DNA of 48,596 bases from an uncultured Mycoplasmatota bacterium. Its GTDB lineage: Bacteria; Bacillota_I; Bacilli_A; RF39; UBA660. Below the pieces are notes generated by a model. The model made no database searches and had not been told where the DNA came from. It saw only the letters and a list, made by a program, of their open reading frames with translations. The stretch lies in NCBI GenBank assembly GCA_900556025.1, contig USNG01000008.1:1-48596 (forward strand), in the 5' to 3' direction. Shown piece by piece: positions 37,766 through 46,939 of the stretch (position 1 is the first letter of the stretch; the number at the start of each line of letters is the position of its first letter). Made by a program: the position numbers and the translations under genes.

Positions 37766-37799
37766 AAAAATCAAGTTAAATTGCATTAACTTGATTTTT
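37766..37799 (-). terminator. terminator of the WXG100 gene cluster
   Basis: A 13-bp stem AAAAATCAAGTTA/TAACTTGATTTTT with an 8-base loop; it overlaps the stop codon of the last minus-strand gene and could also act on the plus strand. Confidence 0.75.
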
Positions 37800-38090
37800 T
37801 TTCTCTTTTATTTCTTCTACAGGAATTTTATCAAATGCATCGATTGAAGTTGTATTGCATTCAGTAAATTTATTACTGCATGTTTCTAACCAATTAATAG
37901 TTCCACTACAATCTTTTTTACATTTGTCAATTTTAGATCCTAAACTTGCCACATAACCACTCATTCCGAAAGATGGTATTTGAAGTGAATTTGCTTTTGA
38001 AGCTGCAGCTCCTAAATGTGTAACAGTAGTTTCAAATTTAGGTATAACTTTACTATTTACTTTTTCTATCTCATATAAAATTTTTACCAT
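37776..38090 (-). CDS. small helical type VII-associated protein, last in the WXG cluster
   Basis: A 104-residue protein with no signal peptide. It is mostly helical, with four cysteines (KCKKDC, ETC, TEC) in the middle and a Lys/Glu-rich C terminus. There is no clear WXG. Position and size make it a candidate partner or substrate of the secretion system. It starts 8 bases after the preceding gene's stop. Confidence 0.7.
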   Translation of the reverse strand: MVKILYEIEKVNSKVIPKFETTVTHLGAAASKANSLQIPSFGMSGYVASLGSKIDKCKKDCSGTINWLETCSNKFTECNTTSIDAFDKIPVEEIKEKKNQVNAI

Positions 38091-38098
38091 AATTCACC

Positions 38099-38380
38099 CT
38101 ACCTATATGTTACAGATTTTTGAAGTGATTCAGATAACACTTTTAAATCTTCATTAAATGTTTCTAATGTTAATACAAAATCCATGTATTGTTGTCTTTC
38201 TGATTCAACAACAGAAAAATATCTTTCTGAATCAGCTCCAAACCATTCTTTAGTACCATTTGGTACTTTTGAACATGTATCAAAAAGCGCTTCTAAATTT
38301 TCACGACAAACCTTTATATCATTTTTATTCTTTGTATAAGTTTCATCGATTTTAGCTGTATCTGCTTTTATTAAAGTCAT
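38099..38380 (-). CDS. WXG100-family protein (WFG variant)
   Basis: A 93-residue two-helix protein with WFG at about residues 46-48 in the turn (TKEWFGADSERYF), the usual WXG100 position. No signal peptide. It would be exported as a helical-hairpin dimer by EssC. Cysteines sit in the first helix. Confidence 0.85.
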   Translation of the reverse strand: MTLIKADTAKIDETYTKNKNDIKVCRENLEALFDTCSKVPNGTKEWFGADSERYFSVVESERQQYMDFVLTLETFNEDLKVLSESLQKSVTYR

Positions 38381-38393
38381 CTTACACCTCTTA

Positions 38394-38741
38394 CTATCGT
38401 CCTTTTCTTCTTGATGCGGCAGCAGCAGCTGCAGCAGCGGCCGCTTTTCTTGCTTCCTCTGCTCTTATTGCCTCAATCTTTGCTTGACAAGCTGCTATTT
38501 CTGCGCCTATTGATGCCATAACAGGTCCAGTAATAGTTGAAATCATTGTTTCGATTTCATTTAATACATTTTTATTAAAGTTGTTATCTGCTATTGTATC
38601 ATCATATTTAAAATCTGGATCTAATAACTTTATTCCTGCTTCTAACTCTTTTGCAGAATTTTCTAAACTAGCTACTACTCCATATAAAGCTGCTTGTAGA
38701 GCTTGTAATTGTGCAATTTTTTGTAATAAAGCTGCTATCAT
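38394..38741 (-). CDS. helical protein with poly-alanine basic tail in the WXG cluster
   Basis: A 115-residue protein. The first half is a hydrophobic helix (IAALLQKIAQLQALQAALYG), then DPDFKYDDTIADNNF and a long helix ending in EEARKAAAAAAAAAAASRR plus KGR. No WXG. It may be a linker or chaperone of the exported WXG partners, or itself exported. The alanine codons form a locally GC-rich block. Confidence 0.75.
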   Translation of the reverse strand: MIAALLQKIAQLQALQAALYGVVASLENSAKELEAGIKLLDPDFKYDDTIADNNFNKNVLNEIETMISTITGPVMASIGAEIAACQAKIEAIRAEEARKAAAAAAAAAASRRKGR

Positions 38742-38743
38742 AA

Positions 38744-39154
38744 TTAATCGCTAAATGGTTTTACACCAGATACTTCTTGATCACTAGTAAATCCTGTAGC
38801 TGATTTTGCATCTGTAACTTCATTAACATTAATTCCTGCTTGTTCACCAATATAGTTAGCTCCAGCTTGTTTGATACCAGTAATGAATGCAGTAAAGAAG
38901 TCAGATACTTTATTTAATTCATCTATTGTATTTTGTACATAAGTAGCTATTTTATTTTGTTGAGCTGTTCCTTTTAATGCACTATTCATCATACTTACAG
39001 TTGTTTGTTCCATTTTTGCTATTTCTACTTTAATTGCATCAATGAAATTTTGAATTGCTGTTTCAGCGTTACCTGAATTATCAGAATCAAAACCTCTCAT
39101 TGTATATGCTCCAGCGTCTATAAAACTACTATTATTTCCAAAAGACCATGCCAT
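38744..39154 (-). CDS. WXG100-like exported protein
   Basis: A 136-residue helical protein starting MAWSFGNNSSFIDAGAY, with a helix-turn-helix pattern like WXG100 proteins but the turn lacks a clean WXG. A C-terminal extension (EVSGVKPFSD) may hold an export signal. No Cys. AGGAGATTA precedes the ATG. Confidence 0.75.
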   Translation of the reverse strand: MAWSFGNNSSFIDAGAYTMRGFDSDNSGNAETAIQNFIDAIKVEIAKMEQTTVSMMNSALKGTAQQNKIATYVQNTIDELNKVSDFFTAFITGIKQAGANYIGEQAGINVNEVTDAKSATGFTSDQEVSGVKPFSD

Positions 39155-39186
39155 ATTTATAATCTCCTTTCATTTCTTTAATTATT

Positions 39187-39492
39187 TTAGTTAACATGTT
39201 TTGCTTGAAAATCAACCCATTGTTGGAATACGCTATCAAATTCAGTTTTGATTGCATTATCATAATTATTTAATGCAGATTCTACTTGACTGATAAATTT
39301 ATCTAAATTTTCTTCAAATTTTTCTTCATCAGTACCACTCCAACACTCTCTGATTGCTTCTTTAACCTTAGCTGTATTCTCATTCATTACGTTTATTGCA
39401 CTTTGAATGCAATCCGCATGAATACTTTGATATAATTCTTCTAACCCTGTTGAATCAGCACCAGATGTAGCTCCGCTAATATTTAAAGCCAT
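39187..39492 (-). CDS. WXG100-family protein (EsxA-like)
   Basis: A 101-residue helical hairpin with WSG at about 50-52 (IRECWSGTDEEKFEENL), the canonical turn of ESAT-6/EsxA-like proteins, and a second helix ending FQQWVDFQAKHVN. It is the clearest substrate of the EssC system here. It lies 13 bases after the preceding gene. Confidence 0.92.
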   Translation of the reverse strand: MALNISGATSGADSTGLEELYQSIHADCIQSAINVMNENTAKVKEAIRECWSGTDEEKFEENLDKFISQVESALNNYDNAIKTEFDSVFQQWVDFQAKHVN

Positions 39493-39505
39493 TAAATTAC
39501 ACCTC

Positions 39506-39835
39506 CTATTTTACACCTGTCTCAACGACAACATTATTTGCTTCGACTTCATTAGTTTGAATATATGTATCTTGATTGATATAGTTTTTCTTAACTTGAA
39601 TTAAATCATCTCTATATCCTTCTAAATTAGCATTGATAAGACTATATTTTGCTTTTATTTCTTCATATTTTGCAAATACAGTTTCACCTATATCTCCATC
39701 TAAACTAGATTTTAAATCATCCATGTTTAAATCAATATCATTTAAAGCTTCTTTTACATTTGTTAAATAAGTTAATAAAGTATTTGCTAACTTATCCATC
39801 TCAGCTTCATTAATGCCCATTTCAATACTATTCAT
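39506..39835 (-). CDS. WXG100-like protein, first gene of the secreted-protein cluster
   Basis: A 109-residue protein (start at ATG 39835, with AAAGG about 11 bases upstream; a TTG two codons earlier is less likely). It has a four-helix-like hairpin pattern (MDKLANTLLTYLTNVKEALN; YEEIKAKYSLINANLEGY) without WXG, and a beta-like C-terminal tail (EVEANNVVVETGVK). A good promoter precedes it. Confidence 0.78.
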   Translation of the reverse strand: MNSIEMGINEAEMDKLANTLLTYLTNVKEALNDIDLNMDDLKSSLDGDIGETVFAKYEEIKAKYSLINANLEGYRDDLIQVKKNYINQDTYIQTNEVEANNVVVETGVK

Positions 39836-39875
39836 AACCAATTTAGCCTTTCTATAGCATCTCTACTATGATTTA

Positions 39876-39904
39876 ATTGTATCTTTAATTATTTTTCTAG
39901 TCAA
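39876..39904 (-). promoter_or_regulatory. promoter of the WXG100 gene cluster
   Basis: TTGACT (39904-39899), a 17-base spacer, then TACAAT (39881-39876), about 40 bases before the first gene. One strong promoter for six genes. Confidence 0.7.
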
Positions 39905-39927
39905 TCGTTTTTTACATTTCTTTACAT

Positions 39928-39953
39928 TTAAAAAGTAAGCATTTGCTTACTTT
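39928..39953 (-). terminator. metG terminator
   Basis: A 10-bp stem AAAGTAAGCA/TGCTTACTTT with a 2-base centre, overlapping the metG stop and followed by T-rich sequence on the minus strand. Confidence 0.75.
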
Positions 39954-41479
39954 GTTTCAATTCTATTAAATAATATTTCTGACTCATTAAGAATTATATC
40001 TGTTTCTAATGTACCAAAATCTAATGTATCAAATGATGTTTTTTTAGTATTTAACATATTAAGTATTTTTTCACTTGTAGATGGAATAAATGCTTCTAAT
40101 AATATCGCAGATATTCTAATACTTTCAAGTAAATTATATAATACTGTTTTTAATCTATCATTTTTTGCAGGATCTTTTGCTAAAACCCATGGAGTTGTTT
40201 CATCAATATATTTATTACTTCTCTTTAATAATTCAAATATATCTTCTAATGCTTCATTAATCTTATAAGAGCTCATTTTATTCTCTACTAAACTTGGTAA
40301 CATTTTAGCATAATTAATTAGTGTATCATCAATACCTTCATATACGCCTGGATTTTCTACTTTAGATTCAAAATATTTTTTACTCATTGCAAGTGTTCTG
40401 TTAACTAAGTTACCTAAAGTATTAACTAAATCTGCATTAGTTCTTGCGATTAGAGATTCTTCAGTAAAATTACCATCATTTCCAAATGGAACTTCACGTA
40501 ATGAGAAGTATCTTACTGCATCTACTCCATATGAATTTATATATTCTCTTGGATCTTTGTAATTGTTACTTGATTTAGATATTTTATCTCCACCTATTTT
40601 TAACCATCCATGACCAAATACTTGTTTTGGAAGAGGTAATCCTAAACTCATTAACATACATGGCCAAATAATTGTATGAAATCTTACTATTTCTTTTCCA
40701 ACTAAATGTAAATCTGCTGGCCAATATTTTTTGAACATTTCACTATTTTCATCAGGATATCCTAGTGATGTAATATAGTTAGATAATGCATCTACCCATA
40801 CATAAACTACATGTTTAGGATCAAAATCAACTGGAATTCCCCAAGTAAATGAAGTTCTTGATACACATAAGTCTGTTAATCCTGGATTAATAAAGTTATT
40901 TAACATTTCATTCTTTCTTGTTAAAGGTAATATAAAATCAGGATGTTCATCATAGTATTTAACTAATTTATCTTGATATTTAGATAATTTAAAGAAATAA
41001 GCTTCTTCTGATACTTCATGAACTTCTCTATGACAATCAGGACACATTCCGTTTTCATCTAATTGACTTTCTGTCCAGAATGATTCACATGGTGTACAAT
41101 ATAAACCTTTGTATTCTCCTTTGTAAATGTCTCCATTGTCATACATCTTTTTAAATATTTTTTGTACTTTTTCTACATGATCTTGATCTGTAGTTCTAAT
41201 AAAGTAATCATATGATATTCCTAATTTACTCCATAAATCTTTAGCATTTTCGATAATTGGATCAATGTATTCTTTTGGAGTTACTCCAGCTGCTTCAGCT
41301 TTCTTTTCTATTTTTAATCCATGTTCGTCTGTACCAGTTTGAAAAAATACATCATATCCTTGTAGTCTTTTATATCTAGCAATTGAATCTGCGATAATTG
41401 TAGTATAACAATGTCCAATATGAAAATCAGCACTTGGATAATATATTGGTGTTGTTATATAAAACTTTTTATTTTCCAT
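39947..41479 (-). CDS. metG: methionyl-tRNA synthetase
   Basis: A 510-residue class I enzyme that charges tRNA-Met. It has HIGH (20-23), zinc cysteines (YCTPCESFW and MCPDCHREV), the KMSKS-type loop KISKS (GGDKISKSSNNY), and DALSNYITSLGY. It ends after the anticodon-binding helical domain and lacks the C-terminal tRNA-binding OB domain, as in short MetG forms. AGGAGG precedes the ATG. A T-box leader controls it. Confidence 0.96.
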   Translation of the reverse strand: MENKKFYITTPIYYPSADFHIGHCYTTIIADSIARYKRLQGYDVFFQTGTDEHGLKIEKKAEAAGVTPKEYIDPIIENAKDLWSKLGISYDYFIRTTDQDHVEKVQKIFKKMYDNGDIYKGEYKGLYCTPCESFWTESQLDENGMCPDCHREVHEVSEEAYFFKLSKYQDKLVKYYDEHPDFILPLTRKNEMLNNFINPGLTDLCVSRTSFTWGIPVDFDPKHVVYVWVDALSNYITSLGYPDENSEMFKKYWPADLHLVGKEIVRFHTIIWPCMLMSLGLPLPKQVFGHGWLKIGGDKISKSSNNYKDPREYINSYGVDAVRYFSLREVPFGNDGNFTEESLIARTNADLVNTLGNLVNRTLAMSKKYFESKVENPGVYEGIDDTLINYAKMLPSLVENKMSSYKINEALEDIFELLKRSNKYIDETTPWVLAKDPAKNDRLKTVLYNLLESIRISAILLEAFIPSTSEKILNMLNTKKTSFDTLDFGTLETDIILNESEILFNRIETK

Positions 41480-41496
41480 AATTCCTCCTTATAAAA

Positions 41497-41693
41497 TAAA
41501 AAAGTCATAAACTAAGGACGAAATATTCCGCGGTACCACCTTAATTCATGACTTATCATGCTCTTATATTCTTAACGCGAATTAACGTTTTGACTCCAGA
41601 ACCATTTTCAAGTATCTTCATATTAGTTTCCACCAAACACTAACTCTCTATAAATTAGATATCTATCTCTTTCCTTCTCAATCAATTGCTTTT
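41497..41693 (-). promoter_or_regulatory. T-box riboswitch of metG
   Basis: The minus strand carries the conserved T-box sequence AAGGTGGTACCGCGG (41542-41528), which binds the tRNA acceptor end, followed by a terminator helix (AAGTCATAAACTAAGG with CCTTAATTCATGACTT, 41502-41554). The T-box segment lies inside that terminator, so pairing with uncharged tRNA would release it. Upstream, stem I ends GAAAATGGTTCTGGAGTC; the ATG at 41605-41603 sits where the specifier codon is expected and matches methionine. Confidence 0.9.
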
Positions 41694-41694
41694 A

Positions 41695-41703
41695 ATTTTA
41701 ACA
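41695..41703 (-). promoter_or_regulatory. probable metG promoter (extended -10)
   Basis: TGTTAAAAT on the minus strand (hexamer 41700-41695), with a weak -35. It would start the T-box leader a few bases downstream. Confidence 0.45.
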
Positions 41704-41741
41704 CATTTGAATATAAAAATCTATATTTTTTAATTATTTTT

Positions 41742-44189
41742 TTAAATATCACTTCTACTCATAATTTGAGCCGGAGTTTTTCTAATTGTTTTGTATACTG
41801 GTAATAAACCAACTATTAAGTTAAATAAATAAACAAATATTGTTGTTAGAATAAATATACTAGTATTCATCATAAATTTACTTCTCATATAACTAATAAA
41901 TGATAATTGATTTATTATGTATGACATAAATATAACTCCTATTAAACTAGAAAGTGTTGTTATAGCTATTATTTCACCAGTAAACATTTTATAAATATCT
42001 AATTTTTTAACACCTATTGCTCTATAAATACCAACTTCTCTAATTCTTGATAAGAATGATGATCTTATCATAAGATATATTTCTATAAGAGATATAATAA
42101 GTACTATTGTACAAGCAATTAAACTAGATCTTATGCTGTCTTTTCTTTCTTCTATATATTTATTTCTACTATAGTCATATGAATCTTGAATATTTACTTT
42201 TTTACTTCTAAATTCATCTAAAACTTGAGTTTTATCTTTTGGATAAATTGTGATATTACTACTGTTTGTTATTAAGAAATATTTCATTGTTGTGTTTGAT
42301 ACTAAATATTTTTGTATATCTTTATTACTTGTATAGTAACCTACTACTTTTAGTTTTGTACCATTTACTTCATAATCAATTTTTTTATTTAATTTATACT
42401 CGTCTTTTAAATTATAATTAATAATTACTTCATAATCATTTGTAGGATATCTACCTTTCTTTAAAGATACAACATCTTTCATTAATTCGTAATCAATTAA
42501 CTTGTCATCATCACTTATTGTATCTGTATCATATTCATCATAATAGTAATATGTATCACTATCATAACTATTTATTAACATATTTATAAACATATTTTCA
42601 TTTGCATAAATTGAAGGACTATTCAAATCTGATACCCCAACTATTTTAAATTTATCCATATTTTTTAATGATACTTCTCTATTAAGTAATTCATCATATT
42701 TAGTTATTCCTAAATATTTAGCTTGTGTATTAGGATTATTTAACATATTATTTAAAGACATTTTATCAACAACTAACTCATAATCATTTTCTGGCATTCT
42801 ACCTAATATTAAATCTTCTTTTGCTATCATATTGATACTTGATAGTGATCCAGCTAAATAAGATTGAGCTTGAGAAGTTTGATAATAATCATTATATCTC
42901 ATTATAAAATTGATTTCGCTACTTCCTGGTAATAAATAATTTATGTTTTGATTTTCTTCGTATGATTTAAAATCATCTACTTTTATTTTATTTGTTATGA
43001 GTGTTAAATAATTTTTATTAATTGTAATAAAATCTTCATCTTTAATGTTTGTTACACCAAATAGAGATGATATAGAATATGTTATAAACATTCCTGATGC
43101 TAGAAAACCTAGCAATAATACTTTTTTGATAAATGTATAATCTCTTACTTTTTTAAATCCATTAAATATTAAACTAATTGGATTAAATATTGATGTATAT
43201 TTTCTTTTTATATTTTTATTGACTATTTTGTCAAAATCAAAATTATATTCTTCATATATTGATTTATCTATTTTTTTATAATGATCATCTACTAATTCTA
43301 CTGTTGAATCATTGTCAATAATTTCTATTTTATTTGATTCTTTATGTTCAATATATATATTTCCATTTTGTACTACTATATTTATATTTAATTTATTTTT
43401 ATCATCTGAATAATAATTTATTTCTATATTATCTTTTTGTATTTTTTCATGATTTTTAAAATCTTTTAAATAAATTTTATTATCCATTCTATAATCTAAA
43501 TCATTTGTATGATTATTATCTATATCTTTTTTTATTGTTCCATCTTCTATTTCTAAAATTCTTGATGCATAAAATTCTGCTAGTTCTCTTTCATGTGTTA
43601 CTAGAATTACTAATCTATCTTTTGATATAGCTTTGATTATATTCATTACTTCTATAGTATTTCTACTATCTAAATTACCAGTTGGTTCATCAGCTATTAT
43701 GATATTTGGATCTTTAACTATTGCTCTTGCAATTCCTACTCTTTGTCTTTCTCCTCCAGATAACATATTAGCATATCTATTTCTATATCTATACATTCCA
43801 ACTTTTTCTAATACGTAATCAACTCTTTTTTTAATTTCTTCTTTGTCTTTTATTCCAGTTATTTTTAAAGCTAGAGCAACATTGTCATAGACACTTAAAC
43901 TATCTACAAGATAATAATCTTGAAAAATATATCCAATATTTAAGTTTCTTATCTTATCTACTTTATTACTATTTCTTGGGAGCTTTTTACCATCTATGTA
44001 TATTTTACCTGATGTAACTTTATCAAGACCACCAATAGCATTTAATAATGTTGTTTTTCCACATCCAGATGGACCAAGTAAAGCTACTAATCCAGTATTA
44101 TCTAATTTTAAGGAAGTGTTGTTAATAACATGAATTTCATTCTTTTTATATCTATTGTAATATTTATTTACTTTTTCTAGTTTTATCAT
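41742..44189 (-). CDS. ABC transporter: ATPase fused to FtsX-type permease
   Basis: An 815-residue protein. N-terminal ATPase of the LolD/MacB kind: Walker A GPSGCGKT (39-46), signature LSGGERQRVGIARA, Walker B IIIADEPTGNLD, switch VTHERE. A cytoplasmic linker (about 230-345) precedes the first membrane helix (about 352-372), then a large extracytoplasmic domain and three C-terminal helices with an FtsX motif (REVGIYRAIGVKKLDIYKMF). Such fusions export peptides/lipids or act as mechanotransmitters. It lies one base after the upstream fusion gene; GAGGTG precedes the ATG. The pair probably works as a heterodimer. The substrate is unknown. Confidence 0.9.
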   Translation of the reverse strand: MIKLEKVNKYYNRYKKNEIHVINNTSLKLDNTGLVALLGPSGCGKTTLLNAIGGLDKVTSGKIYIDGKKLPRNSNKVDKIRNLNIGYIFQDYYLVDSLSVYDNVALALKITGIKDKEEIKKRVDYVLEKVGMYRYRNRYANMLSGGERQRVGIARAIVKDPNIIIADEPTGNLDSRNTIEVMNIIKAISKDRLVILVTHERELAEFYASRILEIEDGTIKKDIDNNHTNDLDYRMDNKIYLKDFKNHEKIQKDNIEINYYSDDKNKLNINIVVQNGNIYIEHKESNKIEIIDNDSTVELVDDHYKKIDKSIYEEYNFDFDKIVNKNIKRKYTSIFNPISLIFNGFKKVRDYTFIKKVLLLGFLASGMFITYSISSLFGVTNIKDEDFITINKNYLTLITNKIKVDDFKSYEENQNINYLLPGSSEINFIMRYNDYYQTSQAQSYLAGSLSSINMIAKEDLILGRMPENDYELVVDKMSLNNMLNNPNTQAKYLGITKYDELLNREVSLKNMDKFKIVGVSDLNSPSIYANENMFINMLINSYDSDTYYYYDEYDTDTISDDDKLIDYELMKDVVSLKKGRYPTNDYEVIINYNLKDEYKLNKKIDYEVNGTKLKVVGYYTSNKDIQKYLVSNTTMKYFLITNSSNITIYPKDKTQVLDEFRSKKVNIQDSYDYSRNKYIEERKDSIRSSLIACTIVLIISLIEIYLMIRSSFLSRIREVGIYRAIGVKKLDIYKMFTGEIIAITTLSSLIGVIFMSYIINQLSFISYMRSKFMMNTSIFILTTIFVYLFNLIVGLLPVYKTIRKTPAQIMSRSDI

Positions 44190-44190
44190 G

Positions 44191-46050
44191 TTACACCTCT
44201 TCTCTATAAGTATTCATAACTGTATTTGTAAACAATTTTCTTGAATATCTGTTTGTTATCATTCTTGACATTAAAAGTATTATTAAATATACAAGAATAA
44301 ATTGATATATATTTACATAATCTAATAAATTCTTTATATATGAACTTTCTATTACTGAATATTTTACTAAAAGTAAGAATATAAGGAATATTGCATATGC
44401 TATGTGTGATATAGTAACTAACTCAATATTTAATATTGATTTTGTTGCATTGTATGAAGAACCCAATATTCTTAATGTTGAATAGTAAATGTTTCTTGAT
44501 TTTAATACTATTCTTATAATGAAATATGAAATAAAGAATAAAACTATAATCATGATTGTCATACTTACTACTTTTACTATATTTAAAATTCTTACTATTT
44601 CACTGCTTTCATTAAGAGTATCTTTTACATAAAGTGTTGTTAAATCTAAATCTTTTAATTCATTCATGGTTTGTTCTGATAGCTTATCATCTTTCATAAA
44701 TATACTACTTTGATAATAATTTTTATTAAACATTTCTTTATATTCTTCATCGTTCATAAATATTGCGCCATTATATTTTTCATAGTCATAACCTGTTAGT
44801 TTGTTAAAATTCTTTTTAGTGTATGTTTTACTAACTTTTAATTCATATGAATCATTGTAGTATAGATTATTAACATTTATTTTAAATGAATAATTTTTAC
44901 ACTTCATATTTTTGCATTTATATGAATTATCATCTGAAATTACAACTTTTCCTCTTGATACTTTATTACTAGGAAATATTTCACCATAAGTATAACCATA
45001 ATATGACGTATTTTCTTCATTTGCAAAAACATATTTTACACTACTATACTTTATGTTTGCTTTGGTATTTAATTTATCTAATAAGTAATCATTTACGTAA
45101 AAATATGTTTCATATTCATTGATGTAAATGATCCCAACTATTTTTAATTTTTCTGTACCGTCTACTCTATCACTACTTAAATCAGATAATTCAAAATCAG
45201 TTGACATTATTTCGTCTATCATATTTGCATAATAATCATTTTTTTGTATAGTCATTACTATTTCATTGTTTTCTTTAGGCATTCTTCCTGCGTCAACTTT
45301 ATTTATATCTTTTAAACTAAGAATATTTCCTGAAAATCCTAAATAATCTGCACCAATATATATACTTGTGTCAAGTGCAAGATCATTTTTCATTACTCTA
45401 TCTACATTATCTAATGATTCTATTTTTTTGTAATCTTCTTCAGTAAATGCTTCATTATTTTTCTTTTTAATAACTACTCTTTTTGCATCATTGTTTAGAA
45501 AGAATGGATTATATCCATTTAAAGATTCTTCATATGCTGCATATTGAAATGATGAATAAGCAAAAAACATTGCGTAAACTATAAAAATATATACTGATAA
45601 TATAAGCAAAAATTTTGGAATAATATTAAAAGTATTTCTAACACCAAGTCTTAATTTGCTTAATGGTCTTATATCTTTACTATTTGATATTTTGATATTT
45701 TCTACTTTTTTATGATTTTTGATTTTTTTATCTTCCATTACTCTTCCATCATGCATAACGATTTTACGAGTTGTGTATTCTTCTATTTGATCATAATTAT
45801 GTGTAACAACAATTACTAATTTATCTTTAGAAATTTCATGTAATAGTTTAAGAACGCTTTCAGAAGATCTTTTGTCTAAATTACCAGTTGGTTCATCAGC
45901 TAAAATAATTGGAGTTTCTTGTGCTAAAGCTCTTGCTATTGCGACTCTTTGCTTTTGTCCTCCTGATAATTTTGAAACTTTTGTGTTTCTGTATTTATAT
46001 AAATCAACTTTTTTAATTAATTCTAATACTATTTCTTTTGGAATAGCCCC
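44191..46050 (-). CDS. ABC transporter ATPase-FtsX fusion, 5' end missing
   Basis: Partner of the 815-residue gene. The permease part (44,191 to about 45,756; MacB-like outer domain, helices at the C terminus) continues in frame upstream into an ATPase: Walker B PIILADEPTGNLD, signature KLSGGQKQRVAIARA, LYKYRNTKV, switch VTHNYD. ATPase similarity stops near 46,046 and the Walker A half is absent; a stop codon follows at 46,078-46,080. The ATG at 45,756 (MHDGRVMED) lies inside the ATPase tail and is not a believable start. The gene is truncated by the junction described at 46,045. Confidence 0.85.
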   Translation of the reverse strand, partial: GAIPKEIVLELIKKVDLYKYRNTKVSKLSGGQKQRVAIARALAQETPIILADEPTGNLDKRSSESVLKLLHEISKDKLVIVVTHNYDQIEEYTTRKIVMHDGRVMEDKKIKNHKKVENIKISNSKDIRPLSKLRLGVRNTFNIIPKFLLILSVYIFIVYAMFFAYSSFQYAAYEESLNGYNPFFLNNDAKRVVIKKKNNEAFTEEDYKKIESLDNVDRVMKNDLALDTSIYIGADYLGFSGNILSLKDINKVDAGRMPKENNEIVMTIQKNDYYANMIDEIMSTDFELSDLSSDRVDGTEKLKIVGIIYINEYETYFYVNDYLLDKLNTKANIKYSSVKYVFANEENTSYYGYTYGEIFPSNKVSRGKVVISDDNSYKCKNMKCKNYSFKINVNNLYYNDSYELKVSKTYTKKNFNKLTGYDYEKYNGAIFMNDEEYKEMFNKNYYQSSIFMKDDKLSEQTMNELKDLDLTTLYVKDTLNESSEIVRILNIVKVVSMTIMIIVLFFISYFIIRIVLKSRNIYYSTLRILGSSYNATKSILNIELVTISHIAYAIFLIFLLLVKYSVIESSYIKNLLDYVNIYQFILVYLIILLMSRMITNRYSRKLFTNTVMNTYREEV

Positions 46051-46056
46051 TAGAAT
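46036..46056. other. chimeric junction: minus-strand ABC ATPase meets plus-strand recJ
   Basis: Left of this point the minus strand encodes the middle of an ABC ATPase; right of it the plus strand encodes RecJ from its PRINACGRM motif onward. Neither gene has its other half here. The shared bases are few (TTTGGAATAGC). G+C rises to the right. Assembly chimera or inversion/deletion breakpoint. Confidence 0.8.
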
Positions 46057-46891
46057 TAATGCTTGTGGTAGAATGGGCTATGAAGAAGAAGCTTTGAAGT
46101 TATTTTTAACTGAAAATCTTGTTGAAGCTTCTAGCATAACGGAAAAGTTGAATAAATATAATAGAGAAAGACAAGAAATAGAAAAAAATATTTATGATGA
46201 AGCGATTGCAATGATTCAAGGAGAAAGTCAAGATGTTAATTCTATTGTACTTGGAGGGGATGATTGGCATCATGGTGTTATTGGAATTGTTTCTTCAAAA
46301 ATTACAGAAATGTATTTTAAGCCATCAATTTTGATATGTTTTGAAGGTGAAGAAGGCAAAGGTTCTGGAAGAAGTATACCTGGTTTTGATCTTCATGAAG
46401 CATTAGTTAAATTGTCTAAGTATTTAGATAAATATGGTGGACATGAGATGGCTGTTGGATTAAGTTTGAAGAGAAAAAACTTTGAAGCATTTAAAAAAGC
46501 TTTCCAAGAATATGTTGCTGAAAAAGATATAAGTGATATTGTTCCAATAATTGAAATCGATAAGCAAATTGATTTGAAAGATGTTGATTATAATGTTGTT
46601 AAACAACTTGATTTATTGGAACCTTTTGGAGAAGCAAATAGAAGACCGGTATTTGTTTATAGAAATTTAAAAATAGATTCTATAAGAGCATTATCAGATG
46701 GAAAGCATTTGAAATTAACATTAAAAGATGGAAATTCTGTTGTTAATGCTATTGGATTTAATATGGGAGCTCTTTCTAAAGAATATATGATTGGAGATAA
46801 AATTGACGTTGCAGGAACTCTGGAATTAAATTCATTTAATGGAAAAGAAATGGTACAAATAAATATTAAAGACATTATGAAATCTTTATAG
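46040..46891 (+). CDS. recJ: single-stranded-DNA exonuclease RecJ, C-terminal part
   Basis: About 283 residues. It opens with the RecJ motif GIAPRINACGRM, continues with helices, the DHHA1 domain (SIVLGGDDWHHGVIGIVSSK, GSGRSIPGFDLHEAL, KYGGHEMAVG), and ends in the OB-fold (GAL..DKIDVAGTLELNSF). The DHH catalytic domain, about 300 residues, is missing. The upstream codons in this frame, back to 45,872, are antisense to the ABC ATPase and not RecJ. relA follows 48 bases after the stop; the apt gene often found between them in Bacillota is absent. Confidence 0.88.
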   Translation, partial: GIAPRINACGRMGYEEEALKLFLTENLVEASSITEKLNKYNRERQEIEKNIYDEAIAMIQGESQDVNSIVLGGDDWHHGVIGIVSSKITEMYFKPSILICFEGEEGKGSGRSIPGFDLHEALVKLSKYLDKYGGHEMAVGLSLKRKNFEAFKKAFQEYVAEKDISDIVPIIEIDKQIDLKDVDYNVVKQLDLLEPFGEANRRPVFVYRNLKIDSIRALSDGKHLKLTLKDGNSVVNAIGFNMGALSKEYMIGDKIDVAGTLELNSFNGKEMVQINIKDIMKSL

Positions 46892-46939
46892 TTAGTAAGT
46901 TTTCTTAAATGTATTTGTGTAAGGAAGGGAATGAAAAAT

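Noticed and set aside
38394..38450. GC-rich patch suggesting foreign DNA
   Set aside because: It is the alanine-codon run of the poly-alanine tail.
45872..46040. The first 56 codons of an apparent 339-residue plus-strand gene ending in RecJ
   Set aside because: This stretch is the antisense of the ABC ATPase (ADEPTGNLD, LSGGQ); only the part from about 46,040 is RecJ.
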